Shown: positions 55,128 to 63,912 of the stretch, in pieces
Position numbering within the stretch: position 1 is the first letter of the stretch
Layout: the number at the start of each line of letters is the position of its first letter
NCBI RefSeq assembly: GCF_008312835.1
Contig: NZ_VSKS01000008.1
Location: forward strand, 62,001-126,000
Reading direction: 5' to 3'
Source: Streptomyces marokkonensis
GTDB lineage: Bacteria; Actinomycetota; Actinomycetes; Streptomycetales; Streptomycetaceae
DNA length: 64,000 nt
Made by a program: the position numbers and the translations under genes
The notes under the pieces: generated by a model
Databases searched by the model: none
What the model was told of the DNA's origin: nothing
Seen by the model: the letters and a program-made list of their open reading frames with translations, nothing else

Positions 55128-56354
55128 ATGTCCACCGCCCAGCAGGTGCCCGACATCCTCTCGCCCGAGTTCGCGGCGAACCCCTACCCCGCCTACCGGG
55201 TGATGCGGGAGACCGCGCCCCTCATCTGGCACGAGGCCACGCGCAGCTACATCGTGTCGCGGTACGAGGACGTCGAGCGCGTCTTCAAGGACAAGGCCGG
55301 CGAGTTCACCACCGACAACTACGCCTGGCAGATCGAGCCCGTGCACGGCAAGACGATCCTCCAGCTCAGCGGGCGGGAGCACGCCGTGCGCCGGGCCCTC
55401 GTCGCGCCCGCCTTCCGTGGCAGCGACCTGGAGCACAAGTTCCTGCCCGTCATCGAGCGCAACTCCCGCGAACTGATCGACGCCTTCCGGCACACCGGCT
55501 CCGCCGACCTGGTCGCCGACTACGCCACGCGCTTCCCGGTGAACGTCATCGCCGACATGCTGGGGCTCGACAAGGCCGACCACGCCCGCTTCCACCGCTG
55601 GTACACGGCCGTCATCGCCTTCCTCGGGAACCTGTCGGGCGACCCCGAGGTGACGGCGGCGGGCGAGCGCACCCGGGTGGAGTTCGCCGAGTACATGCTG
55701 CCGATCATCCGGGAGCGCCGCGAGAACCTGGGCGACGACCTGCTGTCCGCGCTGTGCGCCGCCGAGGTGGACGGGGTGCGGATGAGCGACGAGGACGTCA
55801 AGGCGTTCTGCAGCCTGCTGCTCGCCGCCGGCGGGGAGACCACGGACAAGGCCATCGCCGGCATCTTCGCGAACCTGCTGCTCCACCCCGACCAGCTCGC
55901 CGCCGTCCGCGCGGACCGCTCGCTGATCCCCCGTGCCTTCGCCGAGACCCTGCGGTTCACGCCGCCCGTGCACATGATCATGCGGCAGTCCGCGACGGAG
56001 GTGGAGCTCAGCGGCGGCACGATACCCGCGGGCGCCACCGTCACCTGTCTGATAGGTGCCGCCAACCGCGACGAGAGCCGCTACGCCGATCCCGACCGCT
56101 TCGACATCTTCCGCGACGACCTCACCACCACGACCGCCTTCTCCGCCGCCGCCGACCACCTCGCCTTCGCGCTCGGCCGGCACTTCTGCGTCGGCGCGCT
56201 GCTGGCCAAGGCGGAGGTGGAGACCGGCGTCGGCCAGCTCCTCGACGCCATGCCCGACGTGCGCCTCGCCGACGGCTTCGAACCGGCCGAGCAGGGCGTG
56301 TTCACCCGCGGACCGCAGCGCCTCCCGGTGCGCTTCACCCCCGTGACCGGCTGA
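55128..56354 (+). CDS. Cytochrome P450 (canonical)
   Basis: 408 residues, starting MSTAQQVPDILSPEFAANPY. I-helix AAGGETTD, K-helix ETLR and heme loop FALGRHFCVG are all intact. It is convergent with the conservon P450 that lacks ExxR. In Streptomyces, conservons often carry a pair of P450s, one normal and one lacking ExxR, so these two probably work together although here they are in opposite orientation. Substrate unknown. The 215-nt upstream gap carries only the DUF397 terminator and AT-richer DNA near 55070-55105. Confidence 0.93.
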   Translation: MSTAQQVPDILSPEFAANPYPAYRVMRETAPLIWHEATRSYIVSRYEDVERVFKDKAGEFTTDNYAWQIEPVHGKTILQLSGREHAVRRALVAPAFRGSDLEHKFLPVIERNSRELIDAFRHTGSADLVADYATRFPVNVIADMLGLDKADHARFHRWYTAVIAFLGNLSGDPEVTAAGERTRVEFAEYMLPIIRERRENLGDDLLSALCAAEVDGVRMSDEDVKAFCSLLLAAGGETTDKAIAGIFANLLLHPDQLAAVRADRSLIPRAFAETLRFTPPVHMIMRQSATEVELSGGTIPAGATVTCLIGAANRDESRYADPDRFDIFRDDLTTTTAFSAAADHLAFALGRHFCVGALLAKAEVETGVGQLLDAMPDVRLADGFEPAEQGVFTRGPQRLPVRFTPVTG

Positions 56355-56384
56355 CCCGGTCAGACGGTCCACACCGGCGCGTCC

Positions 56385-56410
56385 GGCCCGTACGGCGATC
56401 CGTACGGGCC
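56385..56410. terminator. Bidirectional hairpin terminator between convergent P450 genes
   Basis: GGCCCGTACGG (56385-56395) and CCGTACGGGCC (56400-56410) form a perfect 11-bp stem with a 4-nt loop. Confidence 0.8.
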
Positions 56411-56481
56411 CCCTCCGTACGGGTCACTCCGTACCGGCTGCCCCGTCCCCGGCCGAAAGGCCGAAAGGCCGAGGCCCGCCG

Positions 56482-57744
56482 CTACTGCATGACCGGTGTG
56501 AACCGCACCGGGAGCGCGGTGAGGCCCCGCATCCAGATCGACGGACGCCAGCTCAGCTCCGCGGGGTCCGCCGCGAGGACCAGGTCGGGCAGCCGCTCCA
56601 GCAGCGTCTCGACCGCCGTCCGCGCCATCACGTCCGCCAGCAGGGGCGCCGGGTAGGGGCACCGGTGCTCGCCGTTGCTGAACGACAGGTGCGCGGCGTT
56701 CTCCGCGCCCACGTGCCCCTCGGGCCAGATCTGCGGGTCGGTGTTGGCCGCGGCCAGCCCCAGCACCAGGCAGTCGCCGGCCCTGATCTGCCGGCCGCCC
56801 AGCTGGACGTCCCGCACGGCCCACCGTCCGATGAAGTTCTGCGTCGGCGTGTCCAGCCACAGCACCTCGTTGAGCGCCTCGCCGACGCTGAGCCGGCCGC
56901 CCGACACGTTCACGGCGAACCGCTCGTCCGTCAGCAGCAGGCGCAGCGTGTTGCAGATCCAGTTCGCGGTCGGCTGCTGCGCCGCCGCGATCACCGAGAT
57001 CAGGTCCTGGACGATCTCCTCGTCCGTCAGTCCTGCCGGGTGGGTCAGCATGCGCGAGGTGACGTCCGGGCCCGGGGCGGCCCGCTTGTCCTTCACCAGC
57101 TGCCGCAGCCGCTCGCCCACCCGCCCGTACGCCGCCACCGGATCGTCGCCCTCCCCCGCGTCCAGCGAGATCCGCAGGTCGTCGACGAGCCGGCGGGTGT
57201 CCTCGCCCGAGGTCGGCATGCCGCACACCTGCACCACGGCCCGCATGGGCAGGGCGTGCGCGAAGTCCGCCATCAGCTCCGCCTGGCCGCTGCCGGCGAA
57301 CCGGGCGATGAGGTCGTCGGCGATCAGCCGGCAGTCGTGGGACAGCTCGAACTGGTCGACGCCCTCGAGCGCCTCGGTGATCACTCCCGCCCGCCGCCGG
57401 TGGTCCTCGCCCTCGGTGAACAGCACCGACGGCTGGTACCCCACGAAGGGCAGCAGCGGCCAGTCGGGCGGGATGTTCTCCCACTGGTTCCAGCGCCGCG
57501 AGTCGCGCGCGAACAGCTCGTCGTGGCTGGTGACGTAGGTGACCTCGGAGTAGCCGAGGACCAGCCAGGCGGGGACGTCGCCGTCGAGCAGCACCGGCGC
57601 GACCGGGCCGTGCTCCCGGCGCAGCGTGCGGTAGAGCTGCGACGGCGTCTGCTGGTACTCGAGCCCTCCCAGGCGTACCGCGCCGGTGTGGGCGGGGCAG
57701 CCCGGGGGCGCCGGGTGCGCGGAGGGGTAGCCGGAGTCGGTCAC
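56482..57744 (-). CDS. Conservon P450 lacking ExxR (CYP157-like)
   Basis: 420 residues from GTG 57744 (GTGA overlap with CvnD). P450 fold with heme loop FSNGEHRCPYPAP. The K-helix motif reads EVLW (about 293-296) where ExxR is otherwise near-universal, and the I-helix reads AAQQPTAN rather than AGxET. CYP157 enzymes of Streptomyces conservons are known to lack ExxR. Co-transcribed downstream of cvnA-D, which suggests a membrane-linked role with the GTPase complex. Confidence 0.92.
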   Translation of the reverse strand: MTDSGYPSAHPAPPGCPAHTGAVRLGGLEYQQTPSQLYRTLRREHGPVAPVLLDGDVPAWLVLGYSEVTYVTSHDELFARDSRRWNQWENIPPDWPLLPFVGYQPSVLFTEGEDHRRRAGVITEALEGVDQFELSHDCRLIADDLIARFAGSGQAELMADFAHALPMRAVVQVCGMPTSGEDTRRLVDDLRISLDAGEGDDPVAAYGRVGERLRQLVKDKRAAPGPDVTSRMLTHPAGLTDEEIVQDLISVIAAAQQPTANWICNTLRLLLTDERFAVNVSGGRLSVGEALNEVLWLDTPTQNFIGRWAVRDVQLGGRQIRAGDCLVLGLAAANTDPQIWPEGHVGAENAAHLSFSNGEHRCPYPAPLLADVMARTAVETLLERLPDLVLAADPAELSWRPSIWMRGLTALPVRFTPVMQ

Positions 57745-58358
57745 AGTGTCGCCTCCTGGGCGATGGCCATGTCGTGGAGGTGGTTGGCGAGGGTGATCAG
57801 TACGTCCTTGCCGGACTGCCTGACCCGCGCGTCGCAGTCGACCATCGGCACGTGCGCGGGCAGGGCGAGCGCCTGGCGGATCTCGTCCAGGGAGTACCGG
57901 GCGGTGTCGTCGTCGAACCGGTTCACGGCCACCACGAAGGGCGTGCGGTGGTGTTCCAGCCTGTCTATCGCGTACCAGGAGTCGTCCATCCGGCGCGTGT
58001 CCACGAGGACGACGGCGCCCAGGGTGCCGGAGAACAGCCTGTCCCACAGGAACCAGAAACGCTCCTGCCCGGGGGCCCCGAACAGGTAGAGGACCATGCG
58101 GTCGTTGAGGCTGATCCGCCCGAAGTCGAACGCGACCGTCGTGGTGGTCTTCGTCGCCACCGCGCCGGTCTCGTCGACGCCCACGCCCGCCTGGGTCATC
58201 ACCTCCTCGGTGTTGAGCGGCCGTATCTCGCTCACGGAGCGGACCAGGGTCGTCTTGCCGACGCCGAACCCCCCGACGACGACGATCTTCAGACCGGTCT
58301 CCGCGGTGTCGTTCAGCGGTGTGCGGCGGGAGGGCAGCTCAGAGGTTGCGGAGCCCAT
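57741..58358 (-). CDS. cvnD: CvnD: conservon MglA-like small GTPase
   Basis: 205 residues. Walker A GGFGVGKTT near 29-37, G3 block LFGAPGQERF, and NRFD in place of NKxD. Typical CvnD proteins partner with the roadblock protein CvnB and sensor CvnA in a membrane-associated complex. Overlaps cvnC by about 20 nt and the P450 by 4 nt. Confidence 0.95.
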   Translation of the reverse strand: MGSATSELPSRRTPLNDTAETGLKIVVVGGFGVGKTTLVRSVSEIRPLNTEEVMTQAGVGVDETGAVATKTTTTVAFDFGRISLNDRMVLYLFGAPGQERFWFLWDRLFSGTLGAVVLVDTRRMDDSWYAIDRLEHHRTPFVVAVNRFDDDTARYSLDEIRQALALPAHVPMVDCDARVRQSGKDVLITLANHLHDMAIAQEATL

Positions 58359-58692
58359 GGAGCACCTCTTGGAGTAGAGCGGAATCGGGCATGGAGGCGA
58401 CGGACGGTGCCGCGCGCGGATGGCGGGCGGTGATGCGGCCCGTGTCCTGCAGGTCGCCGAGCAGGATCCGCACCACCGTGACCGGCAGCCCGAGCTCCGC
58501 GGCGATCTCGACGACGGCGGTGGGGTGCCGGCACAGCTCCAGGATCCGGGCGTGCTCCGACTGCATCCCCGGCACCGGCGCGCTCTCGCTGACGACGAGG
58601 GTGACCAGGTCGAAGGAGTCGTCGGCGCGGCTGCGTCCCCCGGTGACGGTGTAGAGCCGGTCGGGGTCGCCCGTGTCGACGGGTTTGCGCAT
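58339..58692 (-). CDS. cvnC: CvnC: DUF742 winged-helix-like protein
   Basis: 117 residues from ATG 58692 (GTG 58695 adds one). LVTLVVSES, then HARILELCRHPTAVVEIAAE and LPVTVVRILLGDL are DUF742 hallmarks. Third protein of the conservon set; start overlaps the cvnB stop. Confidence 0.93.
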   Translation of the reverse strand: MRKPVDTGDPDRLYTVTGGRSRADDSFDLVTLVVSESAPVPGMQSEHARILELCRHPTAVVEIAAELGLPVTVVRILLGDLQDTGRITARHPRAAPSVASMPDSALLQEVLHGLRNL

Positions 58693-59150
58693 CACGACGT
58701 GCCGCTCACGGCGGCCTGGTCCCGGGGCTCGGCCCGCAGGTGCTCGCCGATCTGCTCGACCAGCTCCGTCATCTGGTGGCCGACCACTCCGGGGTCGGCG
58801 TCCTCCCCGGCGACGACGGCGAGGTGCGCCCCCTGGCCGGCCTCCACGATGAACAGCAGGCCGCCGTGGAACTCGGTCATCGACTGCCGGACGCCGCCGG
58901 ATCCGTCGCCGAACTCCATGGAGGCCCCTTGGGCGAGGGCCTGGATGCCGGAGCAGATCGCCGCCAGCTGGTCGGCCCGGTCGAGCGTCAGGTGCTCGCT
59001 CCAGCAGAGCTTGAGGCCGTCACGGGACAGGACCAGGGCGTGCCGCGCGCCGGGGGTCTGCTCCAGGAGGCTGTGCAGGAGCCAGCTGAGGCTGTTGTCG
59101 GTGGTCTGCATGGTGGGTGATGGGACGGTGGTGTCCGGCTGACCGGTCAC
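58692..59150 (-). CDS. cvnB: CvnB: roadblock/LC7 protein
   Basis: 152 residues from GTG 59150, chosen because GGAGGA lies about 9 nt upstream. SLSWLLHSLLEQTPGARHAL, then VLSRDGLKLCWSE and LAAICSGIQALAQGAS are roadblock/LC7 features. These proteins regulate MglA/CvnD-type GTPases. Confidence 0.95.
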   Translation of the reverse strand: MTGQPDTTVPSPTMQTTDNSLSWLLHSLLEQTPGARHALVLSRDGLKLCWSEHLTLDRADQLAAICSGIQALAQGASMEFGDGSGGVRQSMTEFHGGLLFIVEAGQGAHLAVVAGEDADPGVVGHQMTELVEQIGEHLRAEPRDQAAVSGTS

Positions 59151-59228
59151 CGGCCCGTTCCTCCTATCTCACGAACTCGGGCGGGACGGGGCGCCGTCGC
59201 CCCGGACTCCGTACGGGAAGGACTGGGA

Positions 59229-61067
59229 CTACGGAGCCGTCGGCGGCTCGGCCGCGGGGCGCGCCCCCGGTCCGGCGGTGCCGTTTCCGGACTGCCGGGC
59301 GCGGTGGAAGGCCCCGAACCGGGAGCCCGCGTCGCGTGCGGGGCGCCGCGTCGCCGGTACGTCACCGGTCTGCCCGGACGCCTGCATCCGCTGCTCGCGT
59401 TCGCGCTCCGCCTCGGCCATGGTGCGGCCGGGGGCACGGACCGGCAGGCCGTTCGGCGTGGTGCCGCCGGGCCGCCGGTGCCGTCCCTGTTCGGGCAGCT
59501 CGGGACGTGCGGCGGGGCGCTCGGTCGCCGCGGCCCGGTCCGTGACCCCAGGCGGTTCCGCGACGGCGGCCGGACGCGTGACGGCGGGCAGCTCAGGGAC
59601 CGCGGGACGGGCGGTGGCCTCGTGCGACGGGGCCGGCGCGGCGAGGGCGGCGGGCGTGGCGGGGGCGGCGGGCGTGGCCACCGCGGTGGGCCGGAGGGCC
59701 GTCTCGTGCGGGGCCAGGTCGCGCTGCTGGGCGAGCAGATCCAGGGGCAGCAGGACGACGACGCCGGTGCCGCCGCGGGAGGAGGGGCGGTAGTTGACGC
59801 TGATGCCGTACTTCACCGCGAGCCGCCCCACCACGGCCAGGCCGAGCCGGGTGCCCTGGAGCGAGGCGAGGTCGGTGACGCGGCCGGCCACGGCCTCCTC
59901 GGCGCGGCGCATCGCCGCGTCCGCCATCTTCAGGCCGCTGTCCTCGATGGTGACAACGATGCCCGCGCTGCGGTCCTCGACGTAGACGTGCACCTGGTCG
60001 ATGGGCGGGGAGAAGTTCGCGGCGTTGTCCATCAGCTCGGCGAGCAGGTGCATCACGCCTTCCGCGGCGAAGCCGGAGACCGCGGCGCGGGTGGAGCAGT
60101 GCAGGCGCACCCGCTGGTAGGCGGCGATGCGGCCGACGGCACCGCGCAGGATGCTCTCCATCACGATCGGCTTGTTCCAGGCGCGGCTGGACCTGCCTCC
60201 CATGAGCAGGGCCAGCCGGTCGGTCATCAGGCCCAGCTGGGAGGTGCTGTGGTCCAGCCTCAGCAGGTCGCCGAAGACCTCCTCGCCGTGCCGCTCCTGC
60301 ATGTCCCGCAGGTCGGCGAGCATTCTCACGGCCTTGGCCTGGACGCGGCTGAGCGCCTTGGCGGAGGCGGCCTGAGCGGCGGCGGCGCGCCGCTCGCTGT
60401 GGGCGAGCTCGCGGACGAACGACTCGGCCGGGGTACGCACCGCGGGCAGTCCGGGCAGTTCGACCTCGGCGAGGACGGTGGCGGCGGACCGGCCGTCGCG
60501 CAGCCGGGCGATCGCGGCGGGCAGCGTCTCCCGCGTGAGCCGCTCCAGCTCCGCCAGGGTCCGGTCCAGTTCGTGCCGGGTCTCGCGGTACTCGCCGTCC
60601 AGGGCGGCCGCCCTGCGCACGTCCTCCTCGACGGCGGCGGCGAAGGCGTGCGCGAGCCGCTGCAACTGCGGGTCCGACGGCGGCGGCACGCTGCCCAGCA
60701 CCTCGGCGGCGCCCGAGCCCTCCCGCAGCCGTGCGGCGACGGCGGGCAGCGTCACACCGGCCAGGTGCGAGATCTCGGCCGAGCGCCGGGCGGCCTCCGC
60801 CGCGAGACGGCTCTTCTCCGCCTCCTGCTCGGCGGCCGCTATCCGAGCCCGGTGGACGAGCCGGTGGCCGGCGAGGACGGTGACGGCCACGCACACCCAG
60901 GCGGCGGCCACGACGGCCAGGGTCCAGGTGAAGGCGTCGGACGGTGCCAGGGCGAGCGCCGCGCCCGAGGCGGCGGCGCTCGTCACCAGCACGGCCGACG
61001 GCACGGCGAACGAGGTGCGCGGCGCCCCCACCGGTTGATACTGGCTGGGCGAAGCAGGCACTGGCAT
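59229..61067 (-). CDS. cvnA: CvnA: conservon sensor-kinase-like protein
   Basis: 612 residues from ATG 61067 with GAGGGA upstream. Two N-terminal membrane helices (about 17-39 and 45-68) precede a coiled-coil region rich in Ala/Glu/Arg (~75-260). A GHKL ATPase domain follows (ELMDNAANFSPP N box; IEDSGLKMAD; GTRLGLAVVGRLA), and a long Ala/Pro-rich disordered tail of ~190 residues ends it. A phospho-acceptor HisKA motif is not obvious, except LLRLDHSTSQLG. First gene of the conservon. Confidence 0.93.
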   Translation of the reverse strand: MPVPASPSQYQPVGAPRTSFAVPSAVLVTSAAASGAALALAPSDAFTWTLAVVAAAWVCVAVTVLAGHRLVHRARIAAAEQEAEKSRLAAEAARRSAEISHLAGVTLPAVAARLREGSGAAEVLGSVPPPSDPQLQRLAHAFAAAVEEDVRRAAALDGEYRETRHELDRTLAELERLTRETLPAAIARLRDGRSAATVLAEVELPGLPAVRTPAESFVRELAHSERRAAAAQAASAKALSRVQAKAVRMLADLRDMQERHGEEVFGDLLRLDHSTSQLGLMTDRLALLMGGRSSRAWNKPIVMESILRGAVGRIAAYQRVRLHCSTRAAVSGFAAEGVMHLLAELMDNAANFSPPIDQVHVYVEDRSAGIVVTIEDSGLKMADAAMRRAEEAVAGRVTDLASLQGTRLGLAVVGRLAVKYGISVNYRPSSRGGTGVVVLLPLDLLAQQRDLAPHETALRPTAVATPAAPATPAALAAPAPSHEATARPAVPELPAVTRPAAVAEPPGVTDRAAATERPAARPELPEQGRHRRPGGTTPNGLPVRAPGRTMAEAEREREQRMQASGQTGDVPATRRPARDAGSRFGAFHRARQSGNGTAGPGARPAAEPPTAP

Positions 61068-61864
61068 GGAGCGGTCCCTCGGTCCGTGAGAGCAGGGGAA
61101 TCGGGGCGGCGGCACAGGCCGGCCGCGGGCCGGAAGGGAGGTCAGCCAACGGGAGGGCGATCTTCCGACCATGTACGGCTCATGCTAGTCACGCCGCTGA
61201 GCGCGAAGACGCCGCCGAGGGCATAGTCCGTCGGCATTCCGGCTTTCGTCGCGAACCGATCGCTCGCACGTCTCCCTGTGGTATCCGGGGGGATGCCGGA
61301 CGGGACCGCCCGAGGGGCGGAAGCGCACGGATGGGTTCAACCTGACGGTCCATCACATCCTGATCTCATCGGGTGATTTACTGATTCAATCCCTCTTACG
61401 AGTGACCGAATTTCGGCCAACTTTGTGCACAGGGCGTCCAGTTCACGCTCGGACCGCGGCAGCGACCGGCACGCCGAGGTGCGGAAATACAGCCGATCGT
61501 GAAGGTTCCGTGATAGCGGCCCGCGGAGAGCGGCAGACGAGTCGCCACTCCCGTTCCCTCACCCGGTGGCAGCCGGATCACGCGGCATCGCGCGCGGCCT
61601 CCTATCTTGCCAGTCTCGGCGCGCCTTGCGCCCGGGCCGGGTTCACATTCCGTGACAGCATGGTTACTTCGCGTCGCGAACGGAAAGAAAGCCGTCCCTC
61701 GCTGTGAACAAAGGGATAACCGCGGCGGAAGCGGGTCACATCCCGTGACGCCGAGATGGTGGCCGGGACCGGTTCTGCGGCGGGGACGCGGTCTTGTGGC
61801 CGTCTTTTCACGGCTCTGACAGTGAGACCGAGCGGGGCGTCCTGATGCCGTGAGGGGGGATCTC
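61068..61864. other. Long intergenic region between conservon and TGT-like gene
   Basis: About 800 nt with no supported gene. It must hold the divergent promoters of cvnA and of the next gene. Around 61350-61420 it is noticeably AT-richer (catcctgatctcatcgggtg region), as is 61670-61710. Open frames here are short and unlike proteins. Confidence 0.5.
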
Positions 61865-63031
61865 GTGGGGGCAGGGACGGGAGCCGGGACCGGGGCCATC
61901 GATGAACTACTGCGGGACCGTTTGCTGATCATGGTCAACGACCGATCGGCGAACGAGGTTCTCCCTTATGTTCCCGCTCGTTCGGGCGGGCTGGTGCTGA
62001 CGGGCGCCGACGCCCCCGCGCGGTGCAGGGCCATCCGCAACGCCTACCCGGGGACGGTCGTGGTCATGGACCACGAGAGCCACACACGGCGGACCGGCAC
62101 GGCTGACACCCCCTTCGGGCTCAAGACGGTCCACGGCTGGCGCGACCTGGATCTCGCCGGGCTCGACGAAATCCTGGACGGTCAGCGCGACAACAGGGCG
62201 TCCTGTGCCGTGACACCGACGTGCTTCATACCCGCCGAAGAGGCGGAAGGCGCACCGGTGCTCGCTGCTGTGATCGCTCAGGCGAACCAGCTGCGTCGCG
62301 ACGACACGGTGGTGTTGCTGCCATGCAGCTGGCGATGGTTGCGCCGTTCGGCCTTGCTGCTCCTCGCCGGGCAGATCCGGGCCTGCCGACATCCGGTGGC
62401 ACTGATCATGCAGGCGGACAGCGACCCGCTGGAGCGTGATCAGGCCGCCGAGGGACTGCGTCAGCTGTGCCGTTCCTGCCCTCGGCTCATGCTGTGGCGG
62501 ACCGACCTGGCCGCCTTCGACGCAATGGCGCATGGGGCGCTGGGTGCGGCGGTCGGAGTTGCGGCCGTGCTGCGGCACGGTGTGGCGCCGCGGCCGGGAA
62601 ACGGAGGTGGCGGGCACAAGCCGTATCCGGTCGTCCTGGTACGGCGCCTGCTGCGCTACCACCGGGTGGCAACGCTGCAGGACTGGTTCGCCCACGTCGC
62701 TCCGTGGACCTGCGACTGCGCGGTGTGCAAGGGAGCGGCACTCACCCGCTTCACGGACCGCGAAGCCGATGTGATCGCCGCCCTGCAACACAGCGTCTGC
62801 GAACTGTACGCACTGCACGAAGAGTTGGACGTGACACTGACCGGCGACGAACGCATCGGCTGGTGGCGCCAGCAGCTCGCGGACGCCTGGGAGTACCACC
62901 GCCTACTGGCCTCCCGAACGGGGACGGATATTCCGTTTCCGAAGGTTCTCCAGTCCTGGCGGCGCCCGAGTCCGATGGCGCTGCCCGGAGTCGAGGAGCA
63001 GCAAGGTCAGCAGCGGTCCGGGCCGAGCTGA
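61865..63031 (+). CDS. Unknown protein with TGT-like cysteine motif
   Basis: 388 residues from GTG 61865, preceded by GAGGGGGG; a GTG at 61850 is less well placed. Overall length and alpha/beta character, with C-D-C-A-V-C near 283-288 and His residues about 20-30 further on, resemble the CxCxxC-H zinc site of tRNA-guanine transglycosylases and their DNA-modifying relatives (DpdA). Other TGT motifs were not securely identified, so this is a hint. The 3' end overlaps the convergent next gene by about 25 nt. Confidence 0.75.
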   Translation: MGAGTGAGTGAIDELLRDRLLIMVNDRSANEVLPYVPARSGGLVLTGADAPARCRAIRNAYPGTVVVMDHESHTRRTGTADTPFGLKTVHGWRDLDLAGLDEILDGQRDNRASCAVTPTCFIPAEEAEGAPVLAAVIAQANQLRRDDTVVLLPCSWRWLRRSALLLLAGQIRACRHPVALIMQADSDPLERDQAAEGLRQLCRSCPRLMLWRTDLAAFDAMAHGALGAAVGVAAVLRHGVAPRPGNGGGGHKPYPVVLVRRLLRYHRVATLQDWFAHVAPWTCDCAVCKGAALTRFTDREADVIAALQHSVCELYALHEELDVTLTGDERIGWWRQQLADAWEYHRLLASRTGTDIPFPKVLQSWRRPSPMALPGVEEQQGQQRSGPS

Positions 63032-63642
63032 CGCCAGGCCTGCTCATGGAATAACCACTGAGCCGCGGAGTGCCGCTCGGGCCGGTAGGGGGCGGGTTCG
63101 AGCAGCCATGACAGCGATCCCGTCGGCTCGTGCGTGGCGACGCCGACGCCGTAGAAGCGGGCCTTGAGGAGGAGCAGGTCCAGGTCGGGGTCAGGCCCTC
63201 GTTCCGGCGCACGGTGCGATACGACGATCCCGCGGGCGCAGAACGGCGCGAACTGCGAGGCGTCACGGACGGCGGCGTCCCACTCACGGGAGGAGACACC
63301 GTGCGGCCCGTGCACGAGGACCAGCTCAACACGGGCGGCGGGCACGAGACGCCGCACGACGACGCCCGGCTCTTCCTCCCCCAGGTCCGCGACGCCGGGC
63401 GGTGCGGTGTGCAGCGTCCGCAGGGCGTGGGCGTCGAGCGAGGACTGCGGTACCGGCAGGTCCACAGGCAGGTCCTGGAGAACGGCGAGCAGCGCCCGGC
63501 TGTCGACGGCACCGAGGCCGGCTGAGGAGCGGCGGCGAGCCTCGTCGGTGAAAACGGTGACGGCGGCCTGCACCTGCTGTCCGCGCAGTCTGAGCCCGAC
63601 GAGCGCCTGCTCGGCCAGCAGCATGTCTCGTGTCCTCGTCAT
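63007..63642 (-). CDS. Hypothetical protein, convergent with the TGT-like gene
   Basis: 211 residues from ATG 63642 (ATG 63624 also possible). Mixed alpha/beta: VQAAVTVFTDEARRR, RVELVLVHGPHGVSSREWD, ARGIVVSHRAP, then DLDLLLLKARFYGVGVA and a Trp-rich end (WLFHEQAWRQLG). The layout FYGVGVATHEP with charged loops slightly recalls nuclease or helicase-associated domains, but no family was recognised. The 3' overlap with the TGT-like gene suggests antisense coupling at the ends. Confidence 0.7.
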   Translation of the reverse strand: MTRTRDMLLAEQALVGLRLRGQQVQAAVTVFTDEARRRSSAGLGAVDSRALLAVLQDLPVDLPVPQSSLDAHALRTLHTAPPGVADLGEEEPGVVVRRLVPAARVELVLVHGPHGVSSREWDAAVRDASQFAPFCARGIVVSHRAPERGPDPDLDLLLLKARFYGVGVATHEPTGSLSWLLEPAPYRPERHSAAQWLFHEQAWRQLGPDRC

Positions 63643-63912
63643 GGTCGGGCGAGTGGGTGGGCCGGGTGCGGTCGGTAGTCGCGTGCCTCTGTGTCTATCA
63701 GTCCCGCCCGCCGCGAGCACATCCGCCGGTGGTATCCACCCACACGACTCCTCTCCGCTCTAGGATGCGGCCTCGTCAGGCGGCCCTGCGGACGACTTCC
63801 GGCGTCAGCAGGGGTTCCTCCTCCACGGGAGCCGTGCCGGCGCCAAGGACTCCGCGAAGGCGGCGAGCACGGTCACGTCGGCGCGGGCAGCTGCTGTACC
63901 GGAGGAACGGGC
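63643..63912. other. Gene-poor stretch before the IS fragment
   Basis: On the minus strand a plausible coding tail ending [16 protein letters not shown] then stop (at about 63776) can be read back to about 63890 but has no identifiable start. It may be the remnant of a gene broken by the insertion element. Otherwise nothing is seen. Confidence 0.35.

Noticed and set aside
61396-61938. 180-codon minus-strand frame upstream of the TGT-like gene
   Set aside because: Composition unlike neighbouring proteins, overlaps the likely promoter region and the start of the real gene.
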